A DNA stretch of 64,000 bases from Microbacteriaceae bacterium (GTDB lineage Bacteria; Actinomycetota; Actinomycetes; Actinomycetales; Microbacteriaceae). Numbering within the stretch: the first letter of the stretch is position 1; each line of letters opens with the position of its first letter. The translations under genes were made by a program, and so were the position numbers. The DNA lies in assembly GCA_947373155.1 (NCBI GenBank), contig CANBWO010000001.1:48428-112427 (forward strand), in the 5' to 3' direction. The notes under the pieces are model-generated. The model saw only the letters and a program-made list of their open reading frames with translations. It was not told the origin of the DNA and did no database searches. Of the stretch, positions 43,689 to 52,678 are shown one piece after another.

Positions 43689-44390
43689 CTAGTTTTCTAG
43701 TTTCCCAATAAACGAGTTAATTAACTCAGTTCGGATGGTGTCGAACTGTTGCTCGATCTCGCGTGAGAACTGAGCCGCCTTGGCGCGAGAAGAGGTTTCG
43801 TTGCGCTTTAGCACCGGAGCAATAACGCCCTCGATCAAGCTGATTTCACGGTCAACAAGCGACTTGTGTCCCTTGAGGTGTCTTGGAGCAATTCCAAATC
43901 GCTGCAAGTTCATGAGCGCTTTGGCAATTTCAATGGCGGCAAAATCGAATGGTTCTTCTGGGAGCAAGCGCAGTTCCTGGGCCTCTGCGATAAGGCCATC
44001 GCTGATTCCGGTTTCCTTCACCAGCTCCAACTTTGAAACCTTACGAGCACGGAGTTTGCGTTGAACTAACTCGGGTGCTTCTTGCGAACCCGGCAAAGCC
44101 GCGTCTTGGCCTGCATCAAGTTTGTCTAGGTACTCGCAAATTACCTTGTTTGGCAAGCGGCGCTGCTGCAGTTCCAAAATGATGCGGATGCGCTCTACGT
44201 CGTCTTGAGTGAATTTGCGATAGCCGCTGGCGGTGCGCTGCGGGGTAACCAAACCCTCTTCTTCAAGAAAGCGCAACTTCGATGGTGATACGCCAGGGTA
44301 GTCGGCGTCGAGCTGGCTGATTACCTGCCCGATGGTAAATAGTTTTACTGGCCCTGCTGAATACAGCCTGGCCGATCTTGCCAAGGTCAT
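43689..44390 (-). CDS. ftsR: MerR family regulator of the FtsR type
   Basis: MerR-family activator, 233 aa, like Rv1828. The DNA-binding domain runs from LFTIGQVISQLDADYPGVSP through SKLRFLEEEGLVTPQRT and SGYRKFTQDDVERIRIILEL (about 17-75), followed by a linker and a helical effector/dimer domain. FtsR in Corynebacterium activates ftsZ (established). It overlaps the garA stop by one base (TGATG), so the two are cotranslated. The residues before LFTIGQV (1-16) are longer than usual, but no better start lies between. Confidence 0.9.
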   Translation of the reverse strand: MTLARSARLYSAGPVKLFTIGQVISQLDADYPGVSPSKLRFLEEEGLVTPQRTASGYRKFTQDDVERIRIILELQQRRLPNKVICEYLDKLDAGQDAALPGSQEAPELVQRKLRARKVSKLELVKETGISDGLIAEAQELRLLPEEPFDFAAIEIAKALMNLQRFGIAPRHLKGHKSLVDREISLIEGVIAPVLKRNETSSRAKAAQFSREIEQQFDTIRTELINSFIGKLEN

Positions 44391-44833
44391 CAGATTCCGC
44401 GCTTATCCAATGGCGACGCATAAAAAGTCATGCGGAACTTACCAATTTGAACTTCGGCACCGTCGTCTAGCAGCGCGTTGTCGATGCGAACGCCATCGAA
44501 GTAAGTACCGTTGAGCGAACCCAAATCCTTGACCTCGAAAGATCCGCCGTGGCGGTGAAACTCAGCGTGCCTACGAGACACGGTTACGTCGTCTAAAAAG
44601 ATGTCTGCGTTTGGGTGACGACCGGCGGTAGTTACATCCTGATCTAGCAGGAATCGAGCGCCAATATCCGCGCCACGCTTGACCACCAGCAGTGCCGAAC
44701 CCGAAGGCAGCGCCTGAATCGCGGCAGCCTCATCGTTGGAAAGATCTGCCCCGTGGTTTGCCAAAAGATCGTCGCTAAAACGCTGGGTAGACGTTACTTC
44801 GTCGTTCCCACCAACTGCGTTAAACTCAACCAT
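44390..44833 (-). CDS. garA: FHA domain protein GarA/OdhI
   Basis: Phosphothreonine-binding regulator of 2-oxoglutarate metabolism, 147 aa. The N-terminal phosphorylation segment reads DEVTSTQRFSDDLL (11-24); the FHA domain follows (about 48-138) with AGRHPNADIFLDDVTVSRRH (70-89) and LGSLNGTYFDG (104-114), keeping Arg72, Ser86, His89 and Asn108. In mycobacteria the motif is ETTS, with the first Thr used by PknG and the second by PknB; here the first is Val13, so only Thr14 remains. AAGGAG precedes ATG 44833. pgsA lies upstream on the same strand. Confidence 0.93.
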   Translation of the reverse strand: MVEFNAVGGNDEVTSTQRFSDDLLANHGADLSNDEAAAIQALPSGSALLVVKRGADIGARFLLDQDVTTAGRHPNADIFLDDVTVSRRHAEFHRHGGSFEVKDLGSLNGTYFDGVRIDNALLDDGAEVQIGKFRMTFYASPLDKRGI

Positions 44834-44856
44834 CTCGCACTCCTTAGGTGAATAGC

Positions 44857-45444
44857 CTAATGGTTTGCGGAGGTACCAAAAACTAAATCTTTAACTTGTT
44901 TGACATAAACGAAACCTGCCCACCAGTAAAGTCCAGCTCCCCAGAGAGCAAAGGCCCAAGCGATGGGCAAAATCACATATGCGAAGCCTGATAAGACGTT
45001 CCCAAGAAGCAAAAGTGGGAACGCGTAGAGCAGACCGAAGGTGCCCGCCTTGCCTAAATAATGCACCGGCAGCGGTCCGTAGCCATGGGTGGCAAGCATT
45101 GGGTAAACGATAAGCAGCATGATGTCGCGACCAACCACGATCAAAGCCAGCCAAATCGGAATCACGCTGGTCATCACTAGGCCAAGCAATGTGGTGAAAA
45201 TGTATAGTCGGTCGGCCAGAGGATCCAGAATCTGACCCAGTCGAGTGACCTGGTTGTACTTTCGGGCAATGTAGCCGTCGAGCAAATCGGTGAGGCTGGA
45301 GAAAGCCAATACAACGATGGCCCAGCCTCCGTGACCGTTCAAAATCATGAAGAAAAATACCGGCACCAACAGCAATCTAAAAAAGCTGAGTGCGTTTGGG
45401 ACGTTTTGCGCTTGCTTCCAAAGCGATTGCGTTGCGTCGACCAT
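44857..45444 (-). CDS. pgsA: CDP-alcohol phosphatidyltransferase (PgsA type)
   Basis: Membrane enzyme that transfers a phosphatidyl group from CDP-diacylglycerol to an alcohol, most likely glycerol-3-phosphate; 195 aa. The full family motif DG-x2-AR-x8-G-x3-D-x3-D is present: DGYIARKYNQVTRLG (52-66), then QILDPLADR (67-75). About six membrane helices. Corresponds to pgsA2 (Rv1822) upstream of garA in M. tuberculosis. ATG 45444 has no Shine-Dalgarno but TAGACT six bases upstream, so the mRNA is probably leaderless. The acceptor cannot be settled from sequence. Confidence 0.88.
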   Translation of the reverse strand: MVDATQSLWKQAQNVPNALSFFRLLLVPVFFFMILNGHGGWAIVVLAFSSLTDLLDGYIARKYNQVTRLGQILDPLADRLYIFTTLLGLVMTSVIPIWLALIVVGRDIMLLIVYPMLATHGYGPLPVHYLGKAGTFGLLYAFPLLLLGNVLSGFAYVILPIAWAFALWGAGLYWWAGFVYVKQVKDLVFGTSANH

Positions 45445-45450
45445 GTTTTG

Positions 45451-45456
45451 AGTCTA
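45451..45456 (-). promoter_or_regulatory. -10 element of a leaderless promoter for pgsA
   Basis: On the minus strand TAGACT lies six bases before ATG 45444 with no ribosome-binding sequence between, as for the polyprenyl synthase (27503) and ParA-like (41563) genes. Confidence 0.55.
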
Positions 45457-45502
45457 ATGACTCGTGGAAAAAAGCCGGTTCTTGGTGTCCGGTGGAAATT
45501 TT

Positions 45503-45538
45503 GTCGGGCTGACCACGGGGACGCGAACAAGCGTCCCC
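45503..45538. repeat. Copy of the tRNA-Pro 3' end plus perfect hairpin
   Basis: gtcgggctgacc at 45503-45514 repeats the 12 bases at the 3' end of the tRNA-Pro gene (45636-45647, plus-strand sense). Right after it, GGGGACGC (45517-45524) and GCGTCCCC (45531-45538) form a perfect 8-bp hairpin with a six-base loop. On the minus strand the hairpin lies downstream of the tRNA, so it may help end the tRNA transcript, though no T-run follows. The rest of 45539-45633 holds further small palindromes (AATGGC/GCCATT at about 45612-45629) and no gene. Confidence 0.5.
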
Positions 45539-45633
45539 GCTTGCGCGGGTAACTCGAGTTTTAGACAAACCGGCGACAAACTCACATGTGTCGCTGCTTC
45601 GCGCGACCTCGAAATGGCTCGCTCGCCATTCCG

Positions 45634-45710
<77 letters not shown>

Positions 45711-45714
45711 TGTA

Positions 45715-45733
45715 CCAGCGCATTTCGCGCTGG
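45715..45733 (-). other. Hairpin directly 5' of tRNA-Pro
   Basis: CCAGCGC (45715-45721) and GCGCTGG (45727-45733) form a perfect 7-bp stem with a five-base loop, four bases from the 5' end of tRNA-Pro. It could be part of the tRNA leader removed by RNase P, or mark the end of the ldh transcript; there is no T-run. Confidence 0.5.
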
Positions 45734-45773
45734 CAACTTGAATAGTTTAGACGCTACCGAGCCTTGACTGCCG

Positions 45774-46724
45774 CTAGCCCAAACCCAAGGTGCGAATGCT
45801 CTCGCGCAGCGTCTCGGCAGAAGCCTTTAGTTTGGCGAGCTCTTCATCGGTGATTTCTAGATCTATCACGCGGGCCGCTCCCTGAGCATTCACCAGGGTG
45901 GGGACGCTCATTGCCACGCCACTGATTCCCAGGTAGTCGTTCAAAACCGAACTGACCGGCATGATTGCGTGTTCGTCGCGAAGCACCGCCTGCACAATGC
46001 GAGCACCGCTAAGTCCGATTGCAAAGTTGGTTGCGCCTTTACCCTCAATGACCTTGTAGGCGGCCGTCTTGACCTCGTAAGCGATTTCTTCTAGCTCTGC
46101 CTGACTCAGTGGGTTCATGCCGTTGAGTCGCCACTGGCTGAGTGGAACCGGCCCGATAGAAGACTGCGACCAGAGCGGGAATTCGCTGTCGCCGTGTTCA
46201 CCAATGATCAGCGCGTGCACGGAATCAACCGAAACGTTGGCACGCTCTGCCAGTTGCCAACGCAACCGCGAACTATCCAGCACTGTTCCAGAACTAAAGA
46301 CTCGATTGGCCGGCAGCCCGCTGAACTTGACGGCCGCGTAGGCCAAAACATCGCAGGGGTTAGTTACCAGCAGAAAGATTGCATCCGGCGCAAGGTGAAC
46401 CAGCTTGGGCATCAGGTCTTTCAGAATGGCCACGTTGGTAGCCGCCAGTTCCAATCGCGCCTGGCCGGGCTTTTGTTTGGCTCCAGCGGTAATCACAATC
46501 ACATCGCTGTTTCGAACTACCTCAAGGTCATCGCCGCCGTAAATGCGCGATGGGCTGGTGAACTGACTGCCGTGAGCCAGGTCTAATACTTCTGCCTCAA
46601 CCTTGGCTTTGTTCAGGTCGTATAGCGCAACCTCACCGGCAATCTTTTGAATCAGCAAGGCGTAAGCCAGCGATGTTCCAACCGCTCCGGCACCGATAAT
46701 TGAGACTTTGCTGCGCTGAGACAT
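45774..46724 (-). CDS. ldh: L-lactate dehydrogenase
   Basis: NAD-dependent enzyme interconverting pyruvate and L-lactate; 316 aa. The NAD loop is SIIGAGAVGTSLAYALL (8-24); the substrate loop has GAKQKPGQARLELAATN with Gln rather than Arg at the specificity position, which favours lactate over malate; VTNPCDVLAY and the catalytic His in IIGEHGDSEFPLWS are clear. It lies at the end of the der-cmk-tyrA series, three bases after der, and is followed by tRNA-Pro. Confidence 0.96.
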   Translation of the reverse strand: MSQRSKVSIIGAGAVGTSLAYALLIQKIAGEVALYDLNKAKVEAEVLDLAHGSQFTSPSRIYGGDDLEVVRNSDVIVITAGAKQKPGQARLELAATNVAILKDLMPKLVHLAPDAIFLLVTNPCDVLAYAAVKFSGLPANRVFSSGTVLDSSRLRWQLAERANVSVDSVHALIIGEHGDSEFPLWSQSSIGPVPLSQWRLNGMNPLSQAELEEIAYEVKTAAYKVIEGKGATNFAIGLSGARIVQAVLRDEHAIMPVSSVLNDYLGISGVAMSVPTLVNAQGAARVIDLEITDEELAKLKASAETLRESIRTLGLG

Positions 46725-46727
46725 GAT

Positions 46728-48242
46728 TTAGGTGCGCTTGCGCTTCTCGCGAATACGCATGCCGACCTCGATCGGAGTTCCTTCGAATCCGTAGGTTTCG
46801 CGCAAACGGCGAGCGATGAATCGACGGTAACCCGGGTCGAGGAATCCGGTGGTGAACAGAACAAACTTTGGCGGACGAGTGCTGGCCTGGGTTCCGAACA
46901 GGATTCGAGGCTGCTTTCCACCGCGCACTGGGTGCGGGGTTTCCATAACAAGTTCCTGAAGGAAAGCGTTGAGTTTTCCGGTTTGAATTCGCTGGTCCCA
47001 TGAGTCCAAAGCAATTTCCAAGGCTGGAACTAGCTTCTCAAGGTGGCGTCCGGTTTTGGCCGAGATGTTCACGCGAGGAGCCCAGTCCACGTGCGACAAG
47101 TCGGTTTCGATCTCGCGCTCAAGGTAACGGCGACGCTCGTCGTCCAGCATGTCCCACTTGTTGAAAGCCAGAACCAGTGCACGGCCAGATTCCAAAACCA
47201 TGTCGATGATTCGAACGTCTTGTTCGCTGATCGGCTGAGTTACATCTAGCAAAACCACGGCGACTTCGGCGCGCTCAAGTGCGGCAGCAGTTCGAAGCGA
47301 AGCATAGAAGTCTGCTCCCTGTGCCAAGTGCATACGGCGACGAATACCCGCGGTGTCCACGAAACGCCAAATGCGACCAGCTAGTTCAACCTGCTCATCG
47401 ATTGGGTCACGGGTGGTTCCGGCAAGGTCATTCACGACCGCACGCTCAGAGCCAACCGCCTTATTTAGTAGCGATGACTTGCCAACGTTTGGTCGGCCAA
47501 TCAGTGCAACACGACGAGGTCCGCCGAATTCCTCTTTTGCCACTGCTGAAATCTTTGGAAGCATCTTCATGGTGGCATCCAGGAGGTCGGCGACACCACG
47601 TCCGTGGACTGCGGAAACCGGGAATGGTTCTCCCAGGCCTAGGCTCCAAAGGGCAGCGGCTTCTGGCTCCTGGCGCATGTCGTCGATCTTGTTGGCAACC
47701 AAAATAACTGGCTTGCCACTGGCGCGAAGCATCTTGACTACACGCTCATCGGTGCTGGTGGCACCAACCATTGCATCAACAACAAACAAAACGGCGTCGG
47801 CGAGCTCAACCGCGATCTCAGCCTGAATGGCAACCGACAGGTCGATGCCCTTGGCGTCTGGCTCCCAGCCACCGGTGTCGACCAAAGTAAAACGACGCTC
47901 GTTCCACTCCGCCTTGTAACTTACGCGGTCGCGGGTTACGCCAGGCTTGTCTTCTACAACGGCCTCGCGGCGACCCAAAATACGGTTTACCAGCGCAGAC
48001 TTGCCAACGTTTGGTCGACCCACGATTGCCAAAACTGGCAGAGCAGGGAGGTAACGTGGCTGGTCGTCCCAGTTGAGGTCGGCGTCTAGGACATCGAGGT
48101 CTTCTGGTTCTAGGTCAAAATCTTCTAGACCGGAACGTAGCGCTCTGGCGCGGTTCTCGGCTTCTTCGTCGGTCAGTTCATTCAGTTTTTCAATGAACTG
48201 CGGACTCAACGGTTGCGCGTTGAATTCGTCGTGGTCTTGCAT
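46728..48242 (-). CDS. der: Ribosome-assembly GTPase Der (EngA)
   Basis: Double-GTPase that assists 50S ribosome assembly; 504 aa. An acidic N-terminal extension of about 65 residues, usual in Actinobacteria, precedes the first G domain ([18 protein letters not shown], with [11 protein letters not shown]), the second G domain ([17 protein letters not shown], with [10 protein letters not shown]), and the C-terminal KH-like domain ending in RIREKRKRT. Start and cmk stop overlap by one base (TAATG). Confidence 0.97.
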   Translation of the reverse strand: MQDHDEFNAQPLSPQFIEKLNELTDEEAENRARALRSGLEDFDLEPEDLDVLDADLNWDDQPRYLPALPVLAIVGRPNVGKSALVNRILGRREAVVEDKPGVTRDRVSYKAEWNERRFTLVDTGGWEPDAKGIDLSVAIQAEIAVELADAVLFVVDAMVGATSTDERVVKMLRASGKPVILVANKIDDMRQEPEAAALWSLGLGEPFPVSAVHGRGVADLLDATMKMLPKISAVAKEEFGGPRRVALIGRPNVGKSSLLNKAVGSERAVVNDLAGTTRDPIDEQVELAGRIWRFVDTAGIRRRMHLAQGADFYASLRTAAALERAEVAVVLLDVTQPISEQDVRIIDMVLESGRALVLAFNKWDMLDDERRRYLEREIETDLSHVDWAPRVNISAKTGRHLEKLVPALEIALDSWDQRIQTGKLNAFLQELVMETPHPVRGGKQPRILFGTQASTRPPKFVLFTTGFLDPGYRRFIARRLRETYGFEGTPIEVGMRIREKRKRT

Positions 48243-48916
48243 TAGTGGTCCTTAGGTGTGGCCTTCGCGATGGTTTCAAGAACGGCAGCCACGGTTTGGG
48301 CAAAGTTCAGGTTGCTGGAGTCGATAAGTGTGACTCCGTCCGCCGGGGTCATAAAGTCGACCACTTTGGCGTCTGAGGCGTCGCGCTGCGAAACTTGTCG
48401 CGCCACCTGCTGATTGTTGGCCGAGCCTAGTTCGGCCGACCTTCTTTCAAGTCTAACTTCTTCGCTCGCAGTTAGTAAGAGGCGAGTTTGCGCATCGGGC
48501 AAGACCACGGTTGTGATATCTCGCCCTTCCACGATGATTCCCTGCTTTGGGCACTCGTCAACGATTGCCCGAGTGAGCTGTTTCATGAAAGCCCTTACCT
48601 GCGGGATTCGAGCAACTTGGCTCACGCCTTCGGCTACAGCAGCCTCGCGGATTGCGTCGGTCACGTCTACGGAGCCCACTCGAACCCAGTAGTTATTTGG
48701 ATCCACGCTGATTGCGTAGTCAAAGACCATGGCCAAGTCCTGGTTAGCCAGGTCCTGCAGGGAAAAGCCAGTTAGGTTCTGATGAGCCCAGGTAAGTGCT
48801 CGGTAGGCGGCTCCGGTGTCCAGGTAACCCCAGTTCAAATCACGTGCCGCTTGTTTACTCACGCTGCTCTTGCCGCTGCCGGCAGGGCCATCGATGGCCA
48901 CCCACTGCTGTGCCAT
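48242..48916 (-). CDS. cmk: Cytidylate kinase
   Basis: Phosphorylates CMP and dCMP; 224 aa from ATG 48916. The P-loop is [20 protein letters not shown] (6-25), with [12 protein letters not shown] for nucleotide binding, [12 protein letters not shown] and the lid RRSAEL. ATG 48916 overlaps the tyrA stop as TAATG; an in-frame start 15 bases earlier adds no family residues. Order aroH-tyrA-cmk-der is usual in Microbacteriaceae and resembles rluB-cmk-der in M. tuberculosis. Confidence 0.96.
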   Translation of the reverse strand: MAQQWVAIDGPAGSGKSSVSKQAARDLNWGYLDTGAAYRALTWAHQNLTGFSLQDLANQDLAMVFDYAISVDPNNYWVRVGSVDVTDAIREAAVAEGVSQVARIPQVRAFMKQLTRAIVDECPKQGIIVEGRDITTVVLPDAQTRLLLTASEEVRLERRSAELGSANNQQVARQVSQRDASDAKVVDFMTPADGVTLIDSSNLNFAQTVAAVLETIAKATPKDH

Positions 48917-49992
48917 TAGGCCAGCCGCCAACCCAAAGAAGTTAGGTCTGCAATCAACTTGGCCTCGGCTTCTGGAAGCACCGATAGCTCAACCAAGCCA
49001 ATCTGGGCGCCCGGCGAGTGCTCTAGTTTGAGGTCTTCGAGGTTGATGCCGATTTGACCGATTTCGGTTAGCAGGCGAGCCAGTTCACCCGGCTTGTCAT
49101 CGATCATGGCAACCACGGTTGCGTAGTTCGCATGCCCACCGCCGTGTTTTCCAGGGATTCGTTCCACGCCACGGTTGCCAGATTCAATGGTGCGGCTGAT
49201 GGTTGCAAGCGAACCGCCGGCATCGATGTGGGAAAGCGCTGCGATAACCGCGTCTAAATCGGTTGCGAGGTCTTTCAAAACCGGAGCAACCTGACCAGCG
49301 TTGGCACTGAGTATCTGCACCCAAAGCCCAGGATCGCTCGCGGCGATTCTGGTGGTGTCTCTTAGCCCCTGCCCAGCAAGCGATATCTCTTGCGCCGAGG
49401 TCGAGAGCAAGCGGGCGGCCAAAAGGCTGGAGACCAGCTGAGGAACGTGGCTAACAGCCGCCACAGCGTGGTCGTGTTCTATTGGCTCCATGATGGTTGG
49501 AACTGCGCCAACTTCTAGGGCAAGGTCGGTAACCAGGTCTACTCCTGCGGCCTCGCTCAGCTCATGTGGCACTACAACCCAAGGTCTACCAATGAAAAGA
49601 TCGGCTCGTCCGGCAACCGCGCCACTTCTCTCGCGGCCGGCCATTGGATGCGATCCCACGTACTTGGAAAGCCCAACACCAGAGTGCTGCAACTCGCGCA
49701 AGACAGACTGCTTCACACTGGCAACATCGGTGACAAACGCGTTAGGGAAAGCTGCAAGTTCGGCTGATACAACGCTCGCCGTGTGATCCGGCGGAACGCA
49801 AACCACAATCAACACTGGCGAATCCTCGGCCTGAGGAGTTCTGCCCGCTCCGTAGTCAACTGCGAGCGCCTGTGATGCCCTAGAGGTATCGCTAAGGATT
49901 ACATCGATGCCTTTTTTGACTAGCGCAAGGCCGAGGCTGGTGCCCAAAAGCCCAGCGCCGACAATACGAACCTGCCCATTGATGCGCGACAT
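48916..49992 (-). CDS. tyrA: Prephenate dehydrogenase with C-terminal ACT domain
   Basis: Oxidative decarboxylation of prephenate in tyrosine synthesis; 358 aa. The NAD loop RIVGAGLLGTSLGLALVKKG (9-28) and VTDVASVKQSVL, with GSHPMAGRERSGA and HDHAVAAVSHVPQLVSSLLA, mark the catalytic part. The last 75 residues (VVAMIDDKPGELARLLTEIG, then INLEDLKLEHSPG) form an ACT domain, probably for feedback by tyrosine. It directly follows aroH (three-base gap), giving a chorismate mutase-prephenate dehydrogenase pair. Confidence 0.94.
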   Translation of the reverse strand: MSRINGQVRIVGAGLLGTSLGLALVKKGIDVILSDTSRASQALAVDYGAGRTPQAEDSPVLIVVCVPPDHTASVVSAELAAFPNAFVTDVASVKQSVLRELQHSGVGLSKYVGSHPMAGRERSGAVAGRADLFIGRPWVVVPHELSEAAGVDLVTDLALEVGAVPTIMEPIEHDHAVAAVSHVPQLVSSLLAARLLSTSAQEISLAGQGLRDTTRIAASDPGLWVQILSANAGQVAPVLKDLATDLDAVIAALSHIDAGGSLATISRTIESGNRGVERIPGKHGGGHANYATVVAMIDDKPGELARLLTEIGQIGINLEDLKLEHSPGAQIGLVELSVLPEAEAKLIADLTSLGWRLA

Positions 49993-49995
49993 TGG

Positions 49996-50358
49996 TTACT
50001 GAGCCAAGTCCAAACGCAACGCGGTTGCACCGCGCAAGTAAACGTGTTGAATCTGCGAGCGCTCCTTAGCCATCTCGGCGTGAATCATGATTCGAATCAC
50101 TCGCGGCAAGGCGTGAGGCACGTTCATCTCGACAAAGCACATCAATGGAACATCGCCAAGTCCAAGTTCGCGGGCAGCCAAGGCTGGGAACTCGGATGTG
50201 ATGTCAGGTGTGGCGGTGAACAAAATCGAAACCAGTTGAGAGTTGTCGATGTCGTTGGCGTGAAGTGTTTTAGTTAGCAACTCGGCGGTAGCCCTAAGCA
50301 GGTGCTCGCGTTCGTCGGTGTCTAACTGGATCGCGCCTCTAATAGCTCGCAGTGCCAT
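49996..50358 (-). CDS. aroH: Chorismate mutase, AroH class
   Basis: Converts chorismate to prephenate; 120 aa. It belongs to the trimeric AroH class, not the helical AroQ class: RAIRGAIQLDTDEREHLLRA at the start, with Arg at position 7, then VSILFTATPDITSEFPA, ALGDV-type block LGLGDVPLMCFVEMNV and MIHAEM-x-HVYLRGATALR at the end, containing the active-site residues. It lies between rluB and tyrA. In Actinobacteria a cytosolic AroQ enzyme that binds DAHP synthase is well known; an AroH enzyme would not be expected to form that complex. Confidence 0.93.
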   Translation of the reverse strand: MALRAIRGAIQLDTDEREHLLRATAELLTKTLHANDIDNSQLVSILFTATPDITSEFPALAARELGLGDVPLMCFVEMNVPHALPRVIRIMIHAEMAKERSQIQHVYLRGATALRLDLAQ

Positions 50359-50360
50359 CT

Positions 50361-51278
50361 CTATCGCTTTCTCTCGTCGAAGCCGCGCTTGCCCTCGGGA
50401 CGACCAGTGGATCGACCGGTTGGGCGGCCATTGTTGGTGGCACGACTTGGGCGCTGAATCGGCTTGTTGGCAATTGGGCGAGGCGGTTTTACATCCTTGC
50501 CCTCAGATACCTTGAGTAGCGCACTGACCTCCATTTTAGTCAATTCGCGTACTTGACCCGGGCGCAGAGCACCCAGCAAGATAGGACCAAACTGGCGGCG
50601 AACCAGGCCAACCACAGGGTGTCCAACTGCTTCAAACATGCGTCTAACAATGCGGTTTCGTCCGCTGTGCAAAACGATTTCCACCAAAGACTGGTCACTT
50701 GCGGAATCCAGCAGGCGAACCTTGTCTGCCTGAATCGGGCCGTCTTCAAGTTCGATTCCCGAGATCAGACGATTCACGGTCTGCTGCGTGATGTCGCCCT
50801 TTACCCATGCCCAGTAAGTCTTCTCTACGCCGAACGATGGGTGTGCCAGCATGTGTGCCAGATCACCGTCGTTGGTTAGAAGCAACAGGCCGGTGGTTTC
50901 AACATCTAGGCGCCCCACGTTGTAGACGCGCTCATACTTCATGGTGAACTGGTGCAGGTCTGGCCTGCCCATTTCGTCGCGCATGCTACTGACCACGCCG
51001 GCCGGCTTGTTCAAGGCCAGGTAAATGCGACTGGCATCCAACTGCACCGGTTGCCCGTTTACAGTTACCGAGTCAACGGCCGGGTCGATGCGCGAGCCCA
51101 GCTCGGTCACTTTGACACCGTTTACTTTTACGCGACCTTCGAGGATGAGCTCCTCGCAAACGCGTCGGCTAGCAACACCTGCATTGGCAAGCACCTTTTG
51201 CAGGCGCACTCCCTCGGTGTCTCTAGGTTTGTATTCTTCTTCTGGGTTATAGCTCAACGTCAAACTCACTGTTCGCAC
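50361..51278 (-). CDS. rluB: RsuA/RluB-family pseudouridine synthase
   Basis: Makes pseudouridine in 23S rRNA; 305 aa if translation begins at GTG 51278. After about 22 residues comes an S4 domain (GVRLQKVLANAGVASRRVCE), then the catalytic domain with the Asp in VGRLDVETTGLLLLTNDG (Asp125), and LHSGRNRIVRRMFEAVGHPV. The C-terminal tail (about 270-305) is basic and low in complexity (RATNNGRPTGRSTGRPEGKR). The start overlaps scpB by 32 bases; GTG 51269 is an alternative. Confidence 0.92.
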   Translation of the reverse strand: MRTVSLTLSYNPEEEYKPRDTEGVRLQKVLANAGVASRRVCEELILEGRVKVNGVKVTELGSRIDPAVDSVTVNGQPVQLDASRIYLALNKPAGVVSSMRDEMGRPDLHQFTMKYERVYNVGRLDVETTGLLLLTNDGDLAHMLAHPSFGVEKTYWAWVKGDITQQTVNRLISGIELEDGPIQADKVRLLDSASDQSLVEIVLHSGRNRIVRRMFEAVGHPVVGLVRRQFGPILLGALRPGQVRELTKMEVSALLKVSEGKDVKPPRPIANKPIQRPSRATNNGRPTGRSTGRPEGKRGFDERKR

Positions 51279-51876
51279 TCGGTAAATATGGGCTGATCAG
51301 CGGTAGCTCATCCAGGCTGTTAATGCCTAGCAGCTGCAGTGTCAGTTCGGTGGTTCCGTAGTGAATCGCTCCCGTTTCACTATCGGTATAAAGCTCGGTT
51401 ATTAGCCCGCGGCTCAATAGGGTTCTCACCACGGAGTCAACGTTGACAGCGCGGATGTTGGCAACCTGACCACGGGAAATCGGTTGTTTGTAGGCGATTA
51501 CCGCCAAAGTCTCAAGGGCGGCCTGACTCAACTTGGTGGGGTTTTCGCTGGCCACAAAAAGGTTTACTGCCCAGTCATAGTTTTCGCGCACAAAAATTCG
51601 CCAACCACCGCCAACTTCGCGCAGTTCAAAGCCGCGAACTCGCCCTGCAGCCAAGGTTTGGCCGTTTTCATCGATGGTTGGTTCGCCGTCGTAATCGGCC
51701 TGGATGGTGGCCAGTGCCTTGCGAATTTCGTTGAGCGGGCGATCTAGCGCCCCTGCCAGAGAAACCAGGGGAATCGGAGATTCGGCAACCATGAGGATTG
51801 CCTCCAACGCGGCCTGCAGGTTGTCGTCGTCTACCGCCTGCGAGTGAATGGTTAGGTCTGGATCATTAAGAGTCAT
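51247..51876 (-). CDS. scpB: Segregation and condensation protein B
   Basis: Partner of ScpA and SMC in chromosome condensation; 209 aa, two winged-helix domains. Characteristic are LEAILMVAESPIPL near the start, SQAALETLAVIAYKQPISRG in the second domain, and RGLITELYTDSETGAIHYGT, then TTELTLQLLGINSLDELP. The ATG at 51876 overlaps the scpA stop by 11 bases. The N-terminal 15 residues are acidic and probably flexible. Confidence 0.95.
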   Translation of the reverse strand: MTLNDPDLTIHSQAVDDDNLQAALEAILMVAESPIPLVSLAGALDRPLNEIRKALATIQADYDGEPTIDENGQTLAAGRVRGFELREVGGGWRIFVRENYDWAVNLFVASENPTKLSQAALETLAVIAYKQPISRGQVANIRAVNVDSVVRTLLSRGLITELYTDSETGAIHYGTTELTLQLLGINSLDELPLISPYLPSANSEFDVEL

Positions 51877-52678
51877 ATTCGGCCCCTAGGGTTTCGAGTT
51901 GTTTGTCGTCAAAGTTGTCGCCGCGCCATGTCAGGGTTAGGTCTCCTAACGGAGACTCCTGGTCAAAACTCAGTGCCGTCATGCGAAACAACTCCAAAAT
52001 TGCAAGGAATCTGGCGATGACTTGGGAACGGTCGGTGAGCCCGCCTATCAACTCGCGGAAAGTCATGGGTTTGCCGGCACGCAACATCCGGACCACTTCG
52101 GCGGCTTGCTCGCGAATACTTACCCTGGGTGCGTGCAGATGCGTTAGGCCAACCGCAGGGATCTCACGCGGGGTGAGGGTGTCTTCGGCTAACTTTGCGA
52201 ACTCGGCCAGCGAGGTAACCCAAACCAGTTCGGGCTTGCGGTTTTTAAAGCGTTCTTCAAGTCGCACGTCGCGCGGAATTCTGCGTGCCTCAAGCGTGAG
52301 GGCGGTATTGAACCAGGCGGCGATCTCCTTGAATGCGCGGTATTGGAGCAACCTTGCAAACAGTAGGTCTCGGGCTTCGAATGCTGCCAGGTCTTCCGGG
52401 TCGACCACTTCGCCCTTAGGCAGCAGGCTGGCAATCTTGAGATCCAGCAACGTTGCCGCAACCACCAAGAATTCGCTCGCCTGTTCCATTTCCTCGGCGT
52501 CGTCTAGGCCCTTTAGGTAGGCGATGAATTCATCGGTTACCTTGCTGAGGGAGACTTCCGTGATGTCCATCTGATGCTTGGAAATCAAGTTCAAAAGAAG
52601 GTCGAAGGGACCCTCGAAGTTGGTCAGGTTGACGGCAAAACCGGCGTTGACCTCAACCTCACTAAGGAGTGCAGCCAC
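51866..52678 (-). CDS. scpA: Segregation and condensation protein A
   Basis: Kleisin that bridges the SMC heads; 270 aa from GTG 52678. FEGPFDLLLNLISKHQMDIT (about 21-40), VSLSKVTDEFIAYLKGLDD, FLVVAATLLDLKIASLLP and the C-terminal winged helix with VVRMLRAGKPMTFRELIGG and RFLAILELFRMTALSFDQ are conserved. The start overlaps parA by 17 bases; a longer frame inside parA lacks similarity. Order parA-scpA-scpB-rluB matches Rv1708-Rv1711. Confidence 0.93.
   Translation of the reverse strand: MAALLSEVEVNAGFAVNLTNFEGPFDLLLNLISKHQMDITEVSLSKVTDEFIAYLKGLDDAEEMEQASEFLVVAATLLDLKIASLLPKGEVVDPEDLAAFEARDLLFARLLQYRAFKEIAAWFNTALTLEARRIPRDVRLEERFKNRKPELVWVTSLAEFAKLAEDTLTPREIPAVGLTHLHAPRVSIREQAAEVVRMLRAGKPMTFRELIGGLTDRSQVIARFLAILELFRMTALSFDQESPLGDLTLTWRGDNFDDKQLETLGAEYDS

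Noticed and set aside
45503..45514. Second tRNA-Pro gene or pseudogene
   Set aside because: Only 12 bases match the tRNA; no anticodon or D arm is present.
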